64,000 bases of DNA from JACVRM01 sp963839815 (GCA_963839815.1 CAWIWF010000006.1:558001-622000); one strand, 5' to 3'. Counted from the stretch's first letter, positions 17,086 to 25,485 are shown. Numbers and translations: made by a program. Notes: generated from the sequence alone by a model not told the origin.

Positions 17086-18636
17086 ATGGGCCTCCTGTTC
17101 TACCCCCGGGGCGGGTCGGCTCAGGTTGTGCGTTACCTCGCCCGCGCGCTGCCGGCGGTGGGCTGGGACGTCTCCGTTGCCTGCGGTTCGATCGGGTCAC
17201 CCGGCGAGGGCTCCCACGCTGCCACCTTCTTCGCCGGGCTCGCCGTCACCGTTGCCGACTTCACTCCGGCGCTTTCCGTCTTTCGGCAGGGTGAGGACGC
17301 GATGGCGGCGCAGATGCCTCTTCATCCGTCCTACGAGGAGCGCCCCGGGGCTCCCGACAGGCTCTTCGCCGCGCTCTCACCTGAGCTCGCCGAGCACCAA
17401 GCGCAGGCTTGGGCGGATGTGCTCGTCAGCGCCGGCTTCGACGGCGCGCACCTCTTCCACCTCCACCACCTGACGCCGCTCCACGACGCGGTTGCCCGTC
17501 GCTGGCCCGATCGCTGCCTCGTCACGCACCTGCACGGCACCGAGCTGAAGATGCTGGACGGGATTGCCCGCCTCTCGGCGCTCGCTGCCACGCTCGGCAG
17601 CGATCTCGCGGGGATGGCCGCGCGTGAGGAGGCCGGTCGCTTGCCGGCAGGCGACCGGCTCGCTTCGGAGGAGCGGGAGCTTCTGGCGCACACCCGCTGG
17701 ACGCTCTGGCGCTTCGGCGACCACTGGGCGGCGCGCCTGCGCGCGGCCGCCGGCCGCAGTGACGGTCTGATCTGCATCTCGGCCCACGACCGTGACGAGG
17801 CGCTGCGCCTGCTCGGCGTGCCGCCCGAGGCCGTGGAGGTGATCCCGAACGGCGTCGACACCGACTGCTTCGACCGTCGCGAGCTCAGCCTCGAGGAGCG
17901 CCTCGTCCTCCTGCGCCGCTGGCTCGTCGACGACCCGCAGGGCTGGGACGACTCGGGCCGGCCCGGGAGCATTCGCTACCCGCCCGCCGCTCTCGAGGCG
18001 TTCGTCGACCGGCGCAGCGGCGGGCCGCTGCCGGTCCTCCTCTTCGTCGGCCGCTTCCTGGCCTTCAAGCGCGTGCCACTTCTCGTGCGCGCCTACGCCC
18101 GCGCGCGGCCGCGCTTTTCCACCCCGGCGCCGCTCCTCGTCTGGGGCGGCTCCCCCGGCGAGTGGGAAGGGGAACACCCGCACACCGTCGCCCAGCGGGA
18201 GGGCACCGAGGGCGTCTTCTTCAGCGGCTGGCGCGGGCACGACGAGCTCCCGCTCGGGCTCGCCTGCGCCGACCTCTTCATCGGGCCATCCGTCGACGAG
18301 CCCTTCGGCCAGGTCTTCCTCGAGGCGATGTCCTGTGGCGTCCCGGTGATCGCGACGCGCTCGGGCGGGCCGCCCTCGTTCGTGAACACCGTGCCAGGGA
18401 GGCCGAACGGCTGGCTCGTCGCCCCCGACGACGTCGACGCGCTGGCCGACGCGCTCGTGGAGGCCGTGAACGACGAGGCGGGGCGGCGGGAGCGCGCCGA
18501 GAACGCCTATGAGCAGATCCGCGCTCGCTACGCCTGGCACATGCTCGCCCGCCGCTTCGCCTCGGTGTACGACGAGCTCCTGCGCCGGCCGAGGCACTCG
18601 GAGGCGCGGGGCAGATCGATCCCCGATCAGACGTAG
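17086..18636 (+). CDS. Glycosyltransferase family 4, large form
   Basis: 516 aa. The N-terminal GT-B half contains GLLFYPRGGSAQVVRYLARA and a His-rich HLFHLHHLTPLHDAVAR segment (about residue 125). There is a charged insertion of about 100 residues before the central VEVIPNGVDTDCFDRREL. The donor half has PVLLFVGRFLAFKRVPLLVRA and DEPFGQVFLEAMSCGVPVIA, the E-x7-E type signature of GT4. The family uses nucleotide sugars in the cytoplasm. ATG at 17086 was chosen because AGGAAGG lies 6 nt upstream; GTG codons at 17059 and 17080 are in frame. Its tail (after YDELLRR) is poorly conserved and may be read-through into accessory DNA. Confidence 0.85.
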   Translation: MGLLFYPRGGSAQVVRYLARALPAVGWDVSVACGSIGSPGEGSHAATFFAGLAVTVADFTPALSVFRQGEDAMAAQMPLHPSYEERPGAPDRLFAALSPELAEHQAQAWADVLVSAGFDGAHLFHLHHLTPLHDAVARRWPDRCLVTHLHGTELKMLDGIARLSALAATLGSDLAGMAAREEAGRLPAGDRLASEERELLAHTRWTLWRFGDHWAARLRAAAGRSDGLICISAHDRDEALRLLGVPPEAVEVIPNGVDTDCFDRRELSLEERLVLLRRWLVDDPQGWDDSGRPGSIRYPPAALEAFVDRRSGGPLPVLLFVGRFLAFKRVPLLVRAYARARPRFSTPAPLLVWGGSPGEWEGEHPHTVAQREGTEGVFFSGWRGHDELPLGLACADLFIGPSVDEPFGQVFLEAMSCGVPVIATRSGGPPSFVNTVPGRPNGWLVAPDDVDALADALVEAVNDEAGRRERAENAYEQIRARYAWHMLARRFASVYDELLRRPRHSEARGRSIPDQT

Positions 18637-19248
18637 CCCGATCTGCTGGACTTGCTTGCCGAGCGGTACATGGGTCTTGGCGCACCGAGTTGGAGCGCAT
18701 CCTGAGGGAGAGCGGGATACCTGTCGAGCGGTTCGTCTACTGACGATTACCGCCACAAGAACCCAGCACGCTCTCTATCGCCTCGATGCGCGTCTGAAGC
18801 TGGGTGAGCAAGGCGCGACATCGAGCTGGCGGGCAGAACTCATGGCCCGGCCCAACTCGGAGCCGCGCGGTCCGGGCTGCCATGATCGCGCCTGTGTGGG
18901 TGATCGCGCACGAGGAAATGGAGCCGACTGTAGGCAGCCAGGATGTGAAAAGGCTGCGCGCCAGGTACGACCTCCGTCGAGAGGGCGTTGGCGGCATGGC
19001 CACCGTTCGGGTGTTGTGGGACGAGGCGTGTGCGGAGGAACCCTCGCTCGAGGCGGGCAGGTCGCACGTTGAGCCCGCGCTGTTGAGGGCCGAACGTCCC
19101 CAGAGCACGCTGTATGTCGACAGGGACGGAATCGCCCGACCTGCTGAGCGCGCAGAGGACGGCTGATACGCGTTGAAGATCGCCGTTCGGCTCCGCGACG
19201 CGCGAGCCCTTCTGCTCGAGCCAGCTGAGACCCGGGTGAGGTCGGTCG
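18637..19248. other. Non-coding or decayed stretch
   Basis: I see no supported gene here. GC content is visibly lower than around it and short open frames exist in several phases without start signals. One short piece (ERILRESGIPVERFVY ending at 18741) looks protein-like and might be a remnant tail of a lost gene. Confidence 0.5.
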
Positions 19249-19989
19249 TCAACCCTTTAGGTAGCTGAAGCAAACCTCGCCTTCGACTTCGTTCACAGGC
19301 CGGTCAGGCAGGCGATCCGTCTGTCTCCACTCATCGGCCGCGGCAGGATGGAACGCATTCAGGAGAAGAACGATCCGCTCATACGTGACGTCCCCGAGCT
19401 TGAACGCTACGTAAGTCTCCTCAAGGGTTTCTACGACGTCGACGAGACAGCCAACGGTTGCTTCGCCGCCGACCAGTGCTTGTTTCTCACTCCCCAAATC
19501 CTCACGAGCCGCGACGAGCAGCGCCTGTGCGTCGGCTTGGACGAAGTCAACAAATCGCTCGTCGCGCTCCTCGAATAGAGTCTCGTAATCCTCTGCTGTC
19601 GGCTTCATTCGACCCGCAGCGATGAGATCGGGGAAATGCTTCTTGAAGGGGTCATCCGCCTCGCCGGAGCGATGGCCCCCGTGGTACGCGCAGAGCCAAG
19701 CGACCCTTTCGACCTGATCCCACCATGTCGCTCCGCGATGGTCGTCGCCGTAACCAAGCCGGCGGAGCGTGTTCGCTCCTGCGTCCGGCCCGACAGTCCT
19801 TCCGCCGTCGGGGTCTGCCGCGCGATCTGACACGAACGCCTTGACGATCTCGCGTTCGAGAATGTCCCTGAACTTCGTCGATCCGCTCACTCCGAGATCC
19901 TCGGTTAGACAACGGCGCGTGATCCGCAGCTCCCACTCACCGTGGAAATAGGAGCCTCGATGGGCGGTGTTGACTAACGACTCACGCAC
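19249..19989 (-). CDS. Unknown 246-aa protein downstream of an RHH regulator
   Basis: I do not recognise a family. The product is acidic, without a signal peptide or membrane helix. Visible features are TKFRDILEREIVKAF near residue 38, a Trp/Tyr/His-rich patch WWDQVERVAWLCAYHGGHRS near 90, an acidic helix ETLFEERDERFVDFVQ near 140, and VETLEETYVAFKLGDVTYER near 190. Its codon use and GC are lower than in the polysaccharide genes, suggesting transfer. The GTG start lies 36 bp after the ribbon-helix-helix gene on the same strand, the order expected of an antitoxin-effector pair. Toxin function is inference only. Confidence 0.6.
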   Translation of the reverse strand: MRESLVNTAHRGSYFHGEWELRITRRCLTEDLGVSGSTKFRDILEREIVKAFVSDRAADPDGGRTVGPDAGANTLRRLGYGDDHRGATWWDQVERVAWLCAYHGGHRSGEADDPFKKHFPDLIAAGRMKPTAEDYETLFEERDERFVDFVQADAQALLVAAREDLGSEKQALVGGEATVGCLVDVVETLEETYVAFKLGDVTYERIVLLLNAFHPAAADEWRQTDRLPDRPVNEVEGEVCFSYLKG

Positions 19990-20025
19990 GAGGCGTGAGT
20001 CTACGAGCGAGGCCTGCGGACGCGA

Positions 20026-20289
20026 CTACCTGCCCGCGCGCTCGGCAGCGGCTTCCGCGCGCGCCCTGCGCGTCTTGCGCGTGAACTCCACGGGCCCCTC
20101 GCGGTCTCCTGCGCGGAACAGCTCGGCTACGTGTTGGAAGTCCGCCGAGATCTCCTTGCGATGACGATCCACGAACTCCGTCCAGGCCTGGACGAGCATG
20201 TCGCCCGGTGTCGAGCCTCGCATTGCCGCGAGCCTCTTGACGTCGGCGAGTACCTCTTCGTCGATTCGAACCGCGACCGTACTACTCAT
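20026..20289 (-). CDS. Ribbon-helix-helix (CopG-like) regulator or antitoxin
   Basis: 87 aa. The N-terminal 45 residues have the RHH layout: a short beta strand (TVAVRIDEEV) then two helices (LADVKRLAAMRG, GDMLVQAWTEFVDRH). The remaining basic tail (FTRKTRRARAEAAAERAGR) is likely to contact a partner or DNA. The ATG at 20289 has GAAGGA 4 nt upstream, which favours it over the longer open frame. RHH proteins dimerise and bind short direct or inverted repeats, often their own promoter; the CACTGT repeats upstream fit. The adjacent 19249-19989 gene would be the co-transcribed partner. Confidence 0.75.
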   Translation of the reverse strand: MSSTVAVRIDEEVLADVKRLAAMRGSTPGDMLVQAWTEFVDRHRKEISADFQHVAELFRAGDREGPVEFTRKTRRARAEAAAERAGR

Positions 20290-20331
20290 AGCGTCCTTCG
20301 ATAAGTGAATGCCTGCGTCGTGTTGTTGCAC

Positions 20332-20347
20332 TGTAACACTGTGACAC
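20332..20347. promoter_or_regulatory. Direct repeat CACTGTNN, possible RHH operator
   Basis: The sequence CACTGTAACACTGTGACAC, about 45 bp upstream of the RHH start, contains two CACTGT units at 8-bp spacing and a third partial one, the spacing at which RHH dimers bind side by side. Confidence 0.45.
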
Positions 20348-20603
20348 CCGCGTGTCCAACAGTACTGGCCGTTCCGGTGAGCGACCCCCGAGCGCCGCGA
20401 ACGCGCTGTGCCGGCTGGTTGAGGTTGCTGGGTCGTGAGGCGCGGCGGGCCGGCGACCGACGCGTTCCTATTCGGCCGGCCGCCGGCCGTGGAGCACGCA
20501 CTCACCTAGCCGTCAAGCTCGCCGAGCATCGAGAGCGGCACGTTGACTCTCCCGCGTGACCTGCGCCGCCCCCACAGCGGCTGATCCGACCGGAGCGCTG
20601 TCG

Positions 20604-20609
20604 TAGGCT
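20604..20609 (+). promoter_or_regulatory. -10-like TAGGCT with short leader
   Basis: 24 nt before the ATG at 20634; the leader holds a TGGAGG Shine-Dalgarno, so this gene is not leaderless. Confidence 0.4.
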
Positions 20610-20633
20610 GGGCGCCCCTGACCTGGAGGCGCG

Positions 20634-21818
20634 ATGACCCCTGCTCCCTCTGCGCGGGTGCGCAGCATGATGCGGATGACCATGGCCGACATGGCCGATC
20701 TGGCCGACGCCCGGCCGGGGGCGTTCCGGCTCGAGAACGCCGACAGCTACCTGACCCCGCCCGAGCACGTCCTGGCCGCGACGCGAGAGGCGGTCGGCGA
20801 CGACGATCACAACAGCTACCTGCCGCTCCGCGGGCTGCGCCCGATGCGGGAGGCGGTCGCAACGCGGCTGCGCGAGGACTTCGGGCTCGAGTACGACCCC
20901 GAGGGCGAGATCGTCATCAGCGGCGGAGCCGGCGAGTCGCTGCTCAACGCCCTGCTGGTGCTGATCGATCCGGGCGACCCGGTTCTGCTGACCAACCCGA
21001 CGTACTCGGGGATGGCGCAGCGCGTCCGGCTCGCGGGCGGCGAGCAGGTCTTCACGAGCCTCGTCGAGGAGGGTGGCCGCTGGGCGCTCGACCAGGACGA
21101 TGCGCGGCGACGAGCGGCGAGCTGCCGTGCGATCTTCGTCGCCTCGCCGTGCATGCCGACGGGCACGGTCTTCACCGCCGAGGAGACCCAGGTGCTTGCC
21201 GACGCCGCGCAGGAGCACGACCTCCCCGTGATCTTCAACGGCGCCTGCGACAAGGTGCTCTTCGACGGCCGTCGGCTCGCCCATCCGGCCTCGCTGCCTG
21301 GCATGCGCGAACGGACGGTTGTCGTCGGCTGCATGTCGAAGAACTACGGCATGCCCGGCTGGCGCATCGGGTGGGCCGCCGCGCCTCGCGAGCTGGCGAC
21401 GGCGCTCGAGAACACGCACATCTTCAACGGGATCATGCCGAGTGGCTTCTGCCAGGCCGGCGCGGCGGCTGCGCTCTCCGGTCCGCAGGAGTGGCAGGAG
21501 CAGCTAGCGGCCACGTTCCAGCGAAACCGCGACGCGTTGCTCTCCGAGCTCGCGGCTGCTCCGGGCATCCGCACGGTGAGCCCAGAGGGCGGCTACTTCT
21601 TCGTCGCCGACGTCGAGCAGCTGGGGCTCGACGCCGACACCTTCTGCCAGCGTCTCCTCGAGGAGCACGACGTCGCGGTGACGCCGATGCGCGGGTGGGG
21701 GAGCGACGACTACGGCCGCCACGTCGTGCGATTCATCTTCACGGACGAGCCCGAGGAGCGCCTCCGCGAGGCCGGTCGCAGGGTCGCTGCCTTCGCATCC
21801 GAGCTGGCCGGCGGCTGA
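20634..21818 (+). CDS. Class I/II PLP-dependent aminotransferase
   Basis: 394 aa. The fold-type I signatures are in order: NSYLPLRGLRPMREAVATRL near residue 62, GGAGESLLNALL near 100, LTNPTYSG near 122, ASPCMPTGTVF near 166 (the N-P equivalent is C-M-P here), and the PLP lysine in GCMSKNYGMPGWRIGW near 230. The C-terminal GGYFFVADV and RHVVRFIFTDEP close the small domain. It swaps an amino group between an amino acid and a keto acid; the substrate is not predictable. ATG is preceded by TGGAGG. It is unrelated to the DegT sugar aminotransferases of this window. Confidence 0.9.
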   Translation: MTPAPSARVRSMMRMTMADMADLADARPGAFRLENADSYLTPPEHVLAATREAVGDDDHNSYLPLRGLRPMREAVATRLREDFGLEYDPEGEIVISGGAGESLLNALLVLIDPGDPVLLTNPTYSGMAQRVRLAGGEQVFTSLVEEGGRWALDQDDARRRAASCRAIFVASPCMPTGTVFTAEETQVLADAAQEHDLPVIFNGACDKVLFDGRRLAHPASLPGMRERTVVVGCMSKNYGMPGWRIGWAAAPRELATALENTHIFNGIMPSGFCQAGAAAALSGPQEWQEQLAATFQRNRDALLSELAAAPGIRTVSPEGGYFFVADVEQLGLDADTFCQRLLEEHDVAVTPMRGWGSDDYGRHVVRFIFTDEPEERLREAGRRVAAFASELAGG

Positions 21819-22118
21819 GGCGACTCGACTGGCTGTACCGCGCAGCCGACGAGCTGCCGGCGCTCGAACGGCTGCTGAGGGCTCGCCACGCGCGCGTCGG
21901 CGCAGGCGGACGAGCGGCGGGTCAACCCCGCGCCGCGCCTGCCGCGACCGACCCCCCGCGGCCCGTCGCGACGACGGAGGGAAGCAAACGTCGTCGCCGC
22001 GCGTCTGGATGAGCATGAAGCCAGCGACGACAGCTGCCCCGAGGGGCGTGCCGACCGGCCCATTGCCCATGCGGGCGCCCGGCTGTAGCCTCGAGGCGGT
22101 GCCGGGGAGGCCCGGCCC
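21819..22118. other. Intergenic stretch, no supported gene
   Basis: The open frame running on after the aminotransferase has no start or conserved motif. It ends in a TAGCCT hexamer (22086-22091) and GGGAGG before the next gene. Confidence 0.5.
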
Positions 22119-23705
22119 ATGCGGATGAGGAAGACACTTGTGATCGTGGTTGCGGCGGCGCTTGCCGTCGCAGCGGCGTTCGGCATCTGGCGCTCGGTCT
22201 CGGACGACCCCGGCAGCCGCGGCAAGGCGTCGATCCCCTCGGACGTGTCGACGGTGAACAACGCCGAGATCATCTGGGGCCCGATCATCCGCTTCTCGAC
22301 GCCGCCGCTGCCGTCGAAGCGTGTCGTCATGACGCGGAACATCCTCATCCTCGACCACGACCTGCCCTCGCCGTTCGTGGCCGAGACGAAGAACGCTCGC
22401 GTGCGCTGCGACCTCTACTACACCCGCGGTTGGGGCAAGGTCGTGCGCAAGCAGACCGTCGCCGGCACCTGGCGGCCGCCGCACATCGCCGAGAAGGACT
22501 ACGGCGGGCAGCTCACGGGGCAGGTTCGCTGCGGCCCGTTCACGGTCTGGAACAAGTCGAAGGGTCTCTGGCTCGGCATCAACCCGCGCGTCACGTATGA
22601 GGGGGTCACCTTCGACCTGACGAAGGGCAAGGGCGTCAAGGGCGACATCGTTCGCAGGCAGCTCCTCAAGGGCGCCAATCGTGCGAAGACGATCCAGCCC
22701 GTCTTGAACGAGGAGATCTCCTTCCTGCCGCGCGTCGCGGGCGGCTCGATCTACCCCGCGCTCGGCAACGTCCCCTACGGGAGCCCGGTCGAGCGCGTCT
22801 GGGAGTCCTTCGGGCGGCCCCCGGAGAAGACGTGCTCCGGCTCGCAGTGCTACTGGGCGACCATCGAGGACCGCCTCTTCCTCCAGCTGGCGACGCCGTA
22901 CGACAGCGTCCAGGACGCGGCCAGGCCGTTCGACCGCGTCGTGCTCACGAGCAGGCACCCCACGGTCTCGCAGCTGGCCGCGTGGAAGACCCCGGAAGGG
23001 ATCCACCTGGGCTCCTCGATCGCGGAGCTGCGGAGCGCATACCCGGCCGCGGACTGCGTGGGGCGCAGGTGCAACATCTCCGCGCCGCTGCAGCTGCTGG
23101 ACGGCGTCCGCTACCGCTTCGAGCTCGCGATCGGGCTCGACGCCGAAGCCAAGTCGGCAGACGCGGTCGTCGAGTCGATCGACGTCAGCCTCACGGGCGC
23201 CGAGGGCACCTGCCGGCCGACGATCTCCTTCCGCGAGCAGGGCATTCCCGACAGCGACACAACCTTCCTCTTCACCGCCCGCTGCAGCGGCAAAGTGAAG
23301 TCCGTGCGGCTCGAGCCGCTCGACGGCTCGACCCAGCTCGGCGAAGCCGAGACCAACGAGCGGGTCCGGCTCGACCCGAACCTGTATGCCCCCTCGGGCA
23401 GCATCGTCGGCGGGCTCGCCTACCGGCCGGTCTCCACGCAGGCGCTCTCGAATGGGGCGTACACGTGGCAGGTCGCGTGCGAGACGCCGGATCCGGCCGA
23501 CCCCGCCCAGTGCGCTCCGGGCCGTGGGCCCGCCGGGCCGACGTGGGACCCGAGCCTCTTCGAGGAGTGGGACCTGGTGTTCCGCGGCACGTCGTCCGTC
23601 GCTTCAGGCCCGCAAGGCCGCCGCGAGGTGATCGCGCCGCTCCGCCTGGTCGCCGAGTTCGCCGACCGGCCGACCTTCACCTACATCCTGCGCGAAGCCT
23701 TCTAG
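22119..23705 (+). CDS. Unknown anchored extracytoplasmic protein, 528 aa
   Basis: An N-terminal MRMRK followed by LVIVVAAALAVAAAFGIW forms a signal anchor with no lipobox. The rest is soluble, rich in Gly/Pro/Arg and beta-prone, with paired cysteines (TCSGSQC near residue 240, DCVGRRC near 310, and C's near 370, 395 and 470) that suggest disulfides outside the cell. A recurrent pattern of short strands around VPYGSPVERVWESFGRPPE and EGIHLGSSIAELRSAYP resembles two copies of a small repeat that opens with a G-x-S-x-x-x-V/L motif. I do not recognise the family. The start has GGGAGG 8 nt upstream. Confidence 0.7.
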   Translation: MRMRKTLVIVVAAALAVAAAFGIWRSVSDDPGSRGKASIPSDVSTVNNAEIIWGPIIRFSTPPLPSKRVVMTRNILILDHDLPSPFVAETKNARVRCDLYYTRGWGKVVRKQTVAGTWRPPHIAEKDYGGQLTGQVRCGPFTVWNKSKGLWLGINPRVTYEGVTFDLTKGKGVKGDIVRRQLLKGANRAKTIQPVLNEEISFLPRVAGGSIYPALGNVPYGSPVERVWESFGRPPEKTCSGSQCYWATIEDRLFLQLATPYDSVQDAARPFDRVVLTSRHPTVSQLAAWKTPEGIHLGSSIAELRSAYPAADCVGRRCNISAPLQLLDGVRYRFELAIGLDAEAKSADAVVESIDVSLTGAEGTCRPTISFREQGIPDSDTTFLFTARCSGKVKSVRLEPLDGSTQLGEAETNERVRLDPNLYAPSGSIVGGLAYRPVSTQALSNGAYTWQVACETPDPADPAQCAPGRGPAGPTWDPSLFEEWDLVFRGTSSVASGPQGRREVIAPLRLVAEFADRPTFTYILREAF

Positions 23706-23733
23706 GGTCTGTCCCCGGGAGGGGATCCGACCC
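23705..23733 (+). repeat. Palindromic repeat family A, copy 3
   Basis: Degenerate in its right arm (GGGGATCCGACCC); starts at the stop codon of the preceding gene. Confidence 0.75.
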
Positions 23734-23749
23734 GCACGTGCGCCGTCCA

Positions 23750-23776
23750 GGGTCTGTCCCCACCGGGGACTGACCC
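23750..23776 (+). repeat. Palindromic repeat family A, copy 4
   Basis: GGGTCTGTCCCC, ACC centre, GGGGACTGACCC; same orientation as copy 3, 45 bp away. Confidence 0.85.
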
Positions 23777-23799
23777 GCTCGGTGTCTCCTGCGCAGTTT

Positions 23800-23833
23800 C
23801 TTGATCGTTTTTTGATCGTGCGACGGCTATTCT
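23800..23833 (+). promoter_or_regulatory. Toxin-antitoxin promoter with TTGATCG direct repeats
   Basis: Two TTGATCG units flank an unusually T-rich run and precede TATTCT (23828-23833), which lies 7 nt before the antitoxin ATG. The repeats are likely binding sites for autoregulation by the antitoxin. Confidence 0.5.
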
Positions 23834-23840
23834 CAGCTGT

Positions 23841-24179
23841 ATGGCGACTGCGTTCGCCCACGAGGCCATCCGCGCGCGGGACGTCGGCCACCTGAACGAC
23901 GTCCTGCTGGCGCGGGCGACGGGGGCCGCCCGCAGCACCGCGCGCGCCTGGCTCGCAGGCCGCAGCTCGCCGAGCGGGCGCTACGCCGAGCGTGTCGCCG
24001 AGCTCTCGGAGATCGTCGACCGGCTCGCCCGCGTGATCGACCCGGAGTACATCCCTGTCTGGCTGACGAAGCCGGTGCAGGCGCTGGGTGACGAGAAGCC
24101 GATCGACCTGATCAAGCGCGGCCGCTACAGGGTCGTCACACGCGTCGTCGCCGGCCTCGAGGATCCCGGAGCGATCTGA
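23841..24179 (+). CDS. Xre/MbcA/ParS-type antitoxin
   Basis: 112 aa. The N-terminal half is a helix-turn-helix domain (DVGHLNDVLLARATGAARST then ARAWLAGRSSPSGRYAERV). The C-terminal half is the toxin-binding DUF2384-type domain with IPVWLTKPVQALGDEKPIDL, a conserved W-L-x-x-P-x-x-A-L-G signature. Antitoxins of this family block RES-domain toxins by covering the active site and repress their own promoter. The toxin gene begins 5 bp downstream. Confidence 0.85.
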   Translation: MATAFAHEAIRARDVGHLNDVLLARATGAARSTARAWLAGRSSPSGRYAERVAELSEIVDRLARVIDPEYIPVWLTKPVQALGDEKPIDLIKRGRYRVVTRVVAGLEDPGAI

Positions 24180-24184
24180 CCAGG

Positions 24185-24700
24185 GTGCCCGAGGCGTTCG
24201 GCGCCACGGGCTGGTGGTTCCGGCACGGGCCGGTCGGGGCGCCGGCGCTCCCGCATCGCGATCCCGTCCCGGACAGTCGCTGGCAGCGCGGTGCGGTGGT
24301 AGACGCGCTGTACCTCGCAGACTCGGAGGACACGGTGTGGGCCGAGTGGTACCGCCACCTGGCCGAGGCCGGCGTTCCGCCGCACATGGGGCTGCCGCGC
24401 CGCCTCTGGCGGTGGCAGGTGGACGCCGAGGTGGCAGACCTTCGCACGCCCGAGAGCCTCGGCGCGCTCGGCCTCGCTGTCCCGCGTCCGGGTCGACGGG
24501 GATGGCCGGCCTACCAGTCGGTTGGCGAGCAGCTCTGGCGTGATGGCTGGCCTGGCCTGATCGCCCCGAGTGCTGCCCGGCCTGCCGGGCTCGTCCTTTG
24601 CCTCTTCCGGACGCCGACCGCCGTCGAGGGGGCGCGCCCGGTCGGGCGACCGCGAACGGTGCGTCAGCCGCCCGTGCCCCCGACCGGCTTGCGGACGTAG
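24185..24700 (+). CDS. RES-domain toxin (NAD+-degrading family)
   Basis: 171 aa, GTG start. RES features are visible: WWFRHGP near residue 10 (Arg), ALYLADSEDTVWAEWYRHL near 42 (with the Tyr and Glu of the active site) and AYQSVGEQLWRDGWPGLIAP near 105 (Ser/Gly part). Characterised relatives such as MbcT degrade NAD+. The C-terminal ~25 residues are Pro/Arg-rich and not conserved. A toxin of this kind is expected to be held silent by the antitoxin upstream. Confidence 0.85.
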   Translation: MPEAFGATGWWFRHGPVGAPALPHRDPVPDSRWQRGAVVDALYLADSEDTVWAEWYRHLAEAGVPPHMGLPRRLWRWQVDAEVADLRTPESLGALGLAVPRPGRRGWPAYQSVGEQLWRDGWPGLIAPSAARPAGLVLCLFRTPTAVEGARPVGRPRTVRQPPVPPTGLRT

Positions 24701-24767
24701 CTCGCCGGACGGTTGGGGCCGCGCTGGGCGCCGGAACAGCCCCGCCGAGCGGAGCTACTGGTGACCA

Positions 24768-24794
24768 GGGCCGGTCCCCGCAGGGGACTGACCC
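24768..24794 (+). repeat. Palindromic repeat family A, copy 5
   Basis: GGGCCGGTCCCC, GC centre, then AGGGGACTGACCC; left arm diverged from the consensus. It lies between the toxin and a small basic ORF. Confidence 0.75.
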
Positions 24795-24836
24795 GTCCGC
24801 CGCCGCCGAGCGAGCCGCCGCCGCTGTGAGGCGTCC

Positions 24837-24935
24837 CTAGCGGTCTCGCTTCGCCTTCTTCTCGCTCCGCTTCTCCTTCAGTGTCTTCTGCGCGGCCTTC
24901 TTCTGCAGCTTCTTCGGTTTGCTGGATCCCTTCAT
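24837..24935 (-). CDS. Tiny lysine-rich protein, 32 aa
   Basis: MKGSSKPKKLQKKAAQKTL then KEKRSEKKAKRDR: more than half the residues are Lys or Arg, with no hydrophobic segment, and it should form a charged helix. The ATG is preceded by GGAGGAAA at a good distance. It lies alone, convergent with the toxin-antitoxin genes. Small basic proteins of this look occur in actinobacteria without known function; a nucleic-acid-binding role is a guess from charge. Confidence 0.6.
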   Translation of the reverse strand: MKGSSKPKKLQKKAAQKTLKEKRSEKKAKRDR

Positions 24936-25149
24936 GCGTCTTTCCTCCGTCCGGTTGTGCCTTCGCTAGAGGCTAGTACGCCGTCGAGACAGACCGGGGC
25001 ACCAAGTCACTGCTAGGGTGGATGAGCGCGTAGGCCTTGCGCGGAAGCCGCTGAGGCTCCAAGTTCCTCTTCGTCTGTCACATCTGGCCTGAGTGCTCGG
25101 GAGAGCCCGCTGGAGTCGGCTCTCCACCTTTCTGAAGTGAGGAGTGCAC

Positions 25150-25461
25150 ATGCATGCCACCGTGAGACGGTACGAGGGTGTCGACGTCAGTCGCACCGGC
25201 GAGTTGAAGACGAAGGTCAACGAGACGTTGATCCCGCGTCTGAGCAAGGTGGACGGCTTCAAGGGCTACTACCTGTTCGAGGCCGGGAACGGCGTCATGA
25301 GCTCGTTCACGCTGTTCGACACGCCGGCACATGCCGACGAGGCGACGCAGCTCGTGGCCACGTGGGTGAGTGAGGAGAAGCTCGAGTCAGCGCTTCCCAA
25401 CCCGCCGAAGATCACCGTCGGCAACGTCATCGCGCAGAAGAACGGCATCTCGGTCGCCTAA
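25150..25461 (+). CDS. Small dimeric alpha/beta-barrel (ABM-like) protein
   Basis: 103 aa. The pattern of strand-helix-strand-strand-helix-strand is readable: ATVRRYEGV, TGELKTKVNETLIPRL, GFKGYYLFEAGNGVMSSFTL, HADEATQLVATWVSEEKL and KITVGNVIAQ. This fits the antibiotic-biosynthesis-monooxygenase-like ferredoxin fold, which acts as a dimer. The residues of known monooxygenases or heme-binding relatives cannot be confirmed, so it may be a stress or binding protein. ATG at 25150 has AGGAG 5 nt upstream; GTG at 25144 is an alternative. A clear terminator follows. Confidence 0.75.
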   Translation: MHATVRRYEGVDVSRTGELKTKVNETLIPRLSKVDGFKGYYLFEAGNGVMSSFTLFDTPAHADEATQLVATWVSEEKLESALPNPPKITVGNVIAQKNGISVA

Positions 25462-25485
25462 CGCGCCCCGGCTGTTCGCTGCACC

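Larger units (their letters stand above)
20290..20633. other. Intergenic stretch with candidate operator
   Basis: Divergent spacer between the RHH gene and the aminotransferase. It holds CACTGT direct repeats near 20332-20347 and a -10-like hexamer of the aminotransferase gene; the rest shows no supported gene. Confidence 0.6.

Noticed and set aside
18737..19273. Genes on either strand in the low-GC stretch
   Set aside because: Open frames exist on both strands over the same bases but none has a start site, codon bias or recognisable domain.
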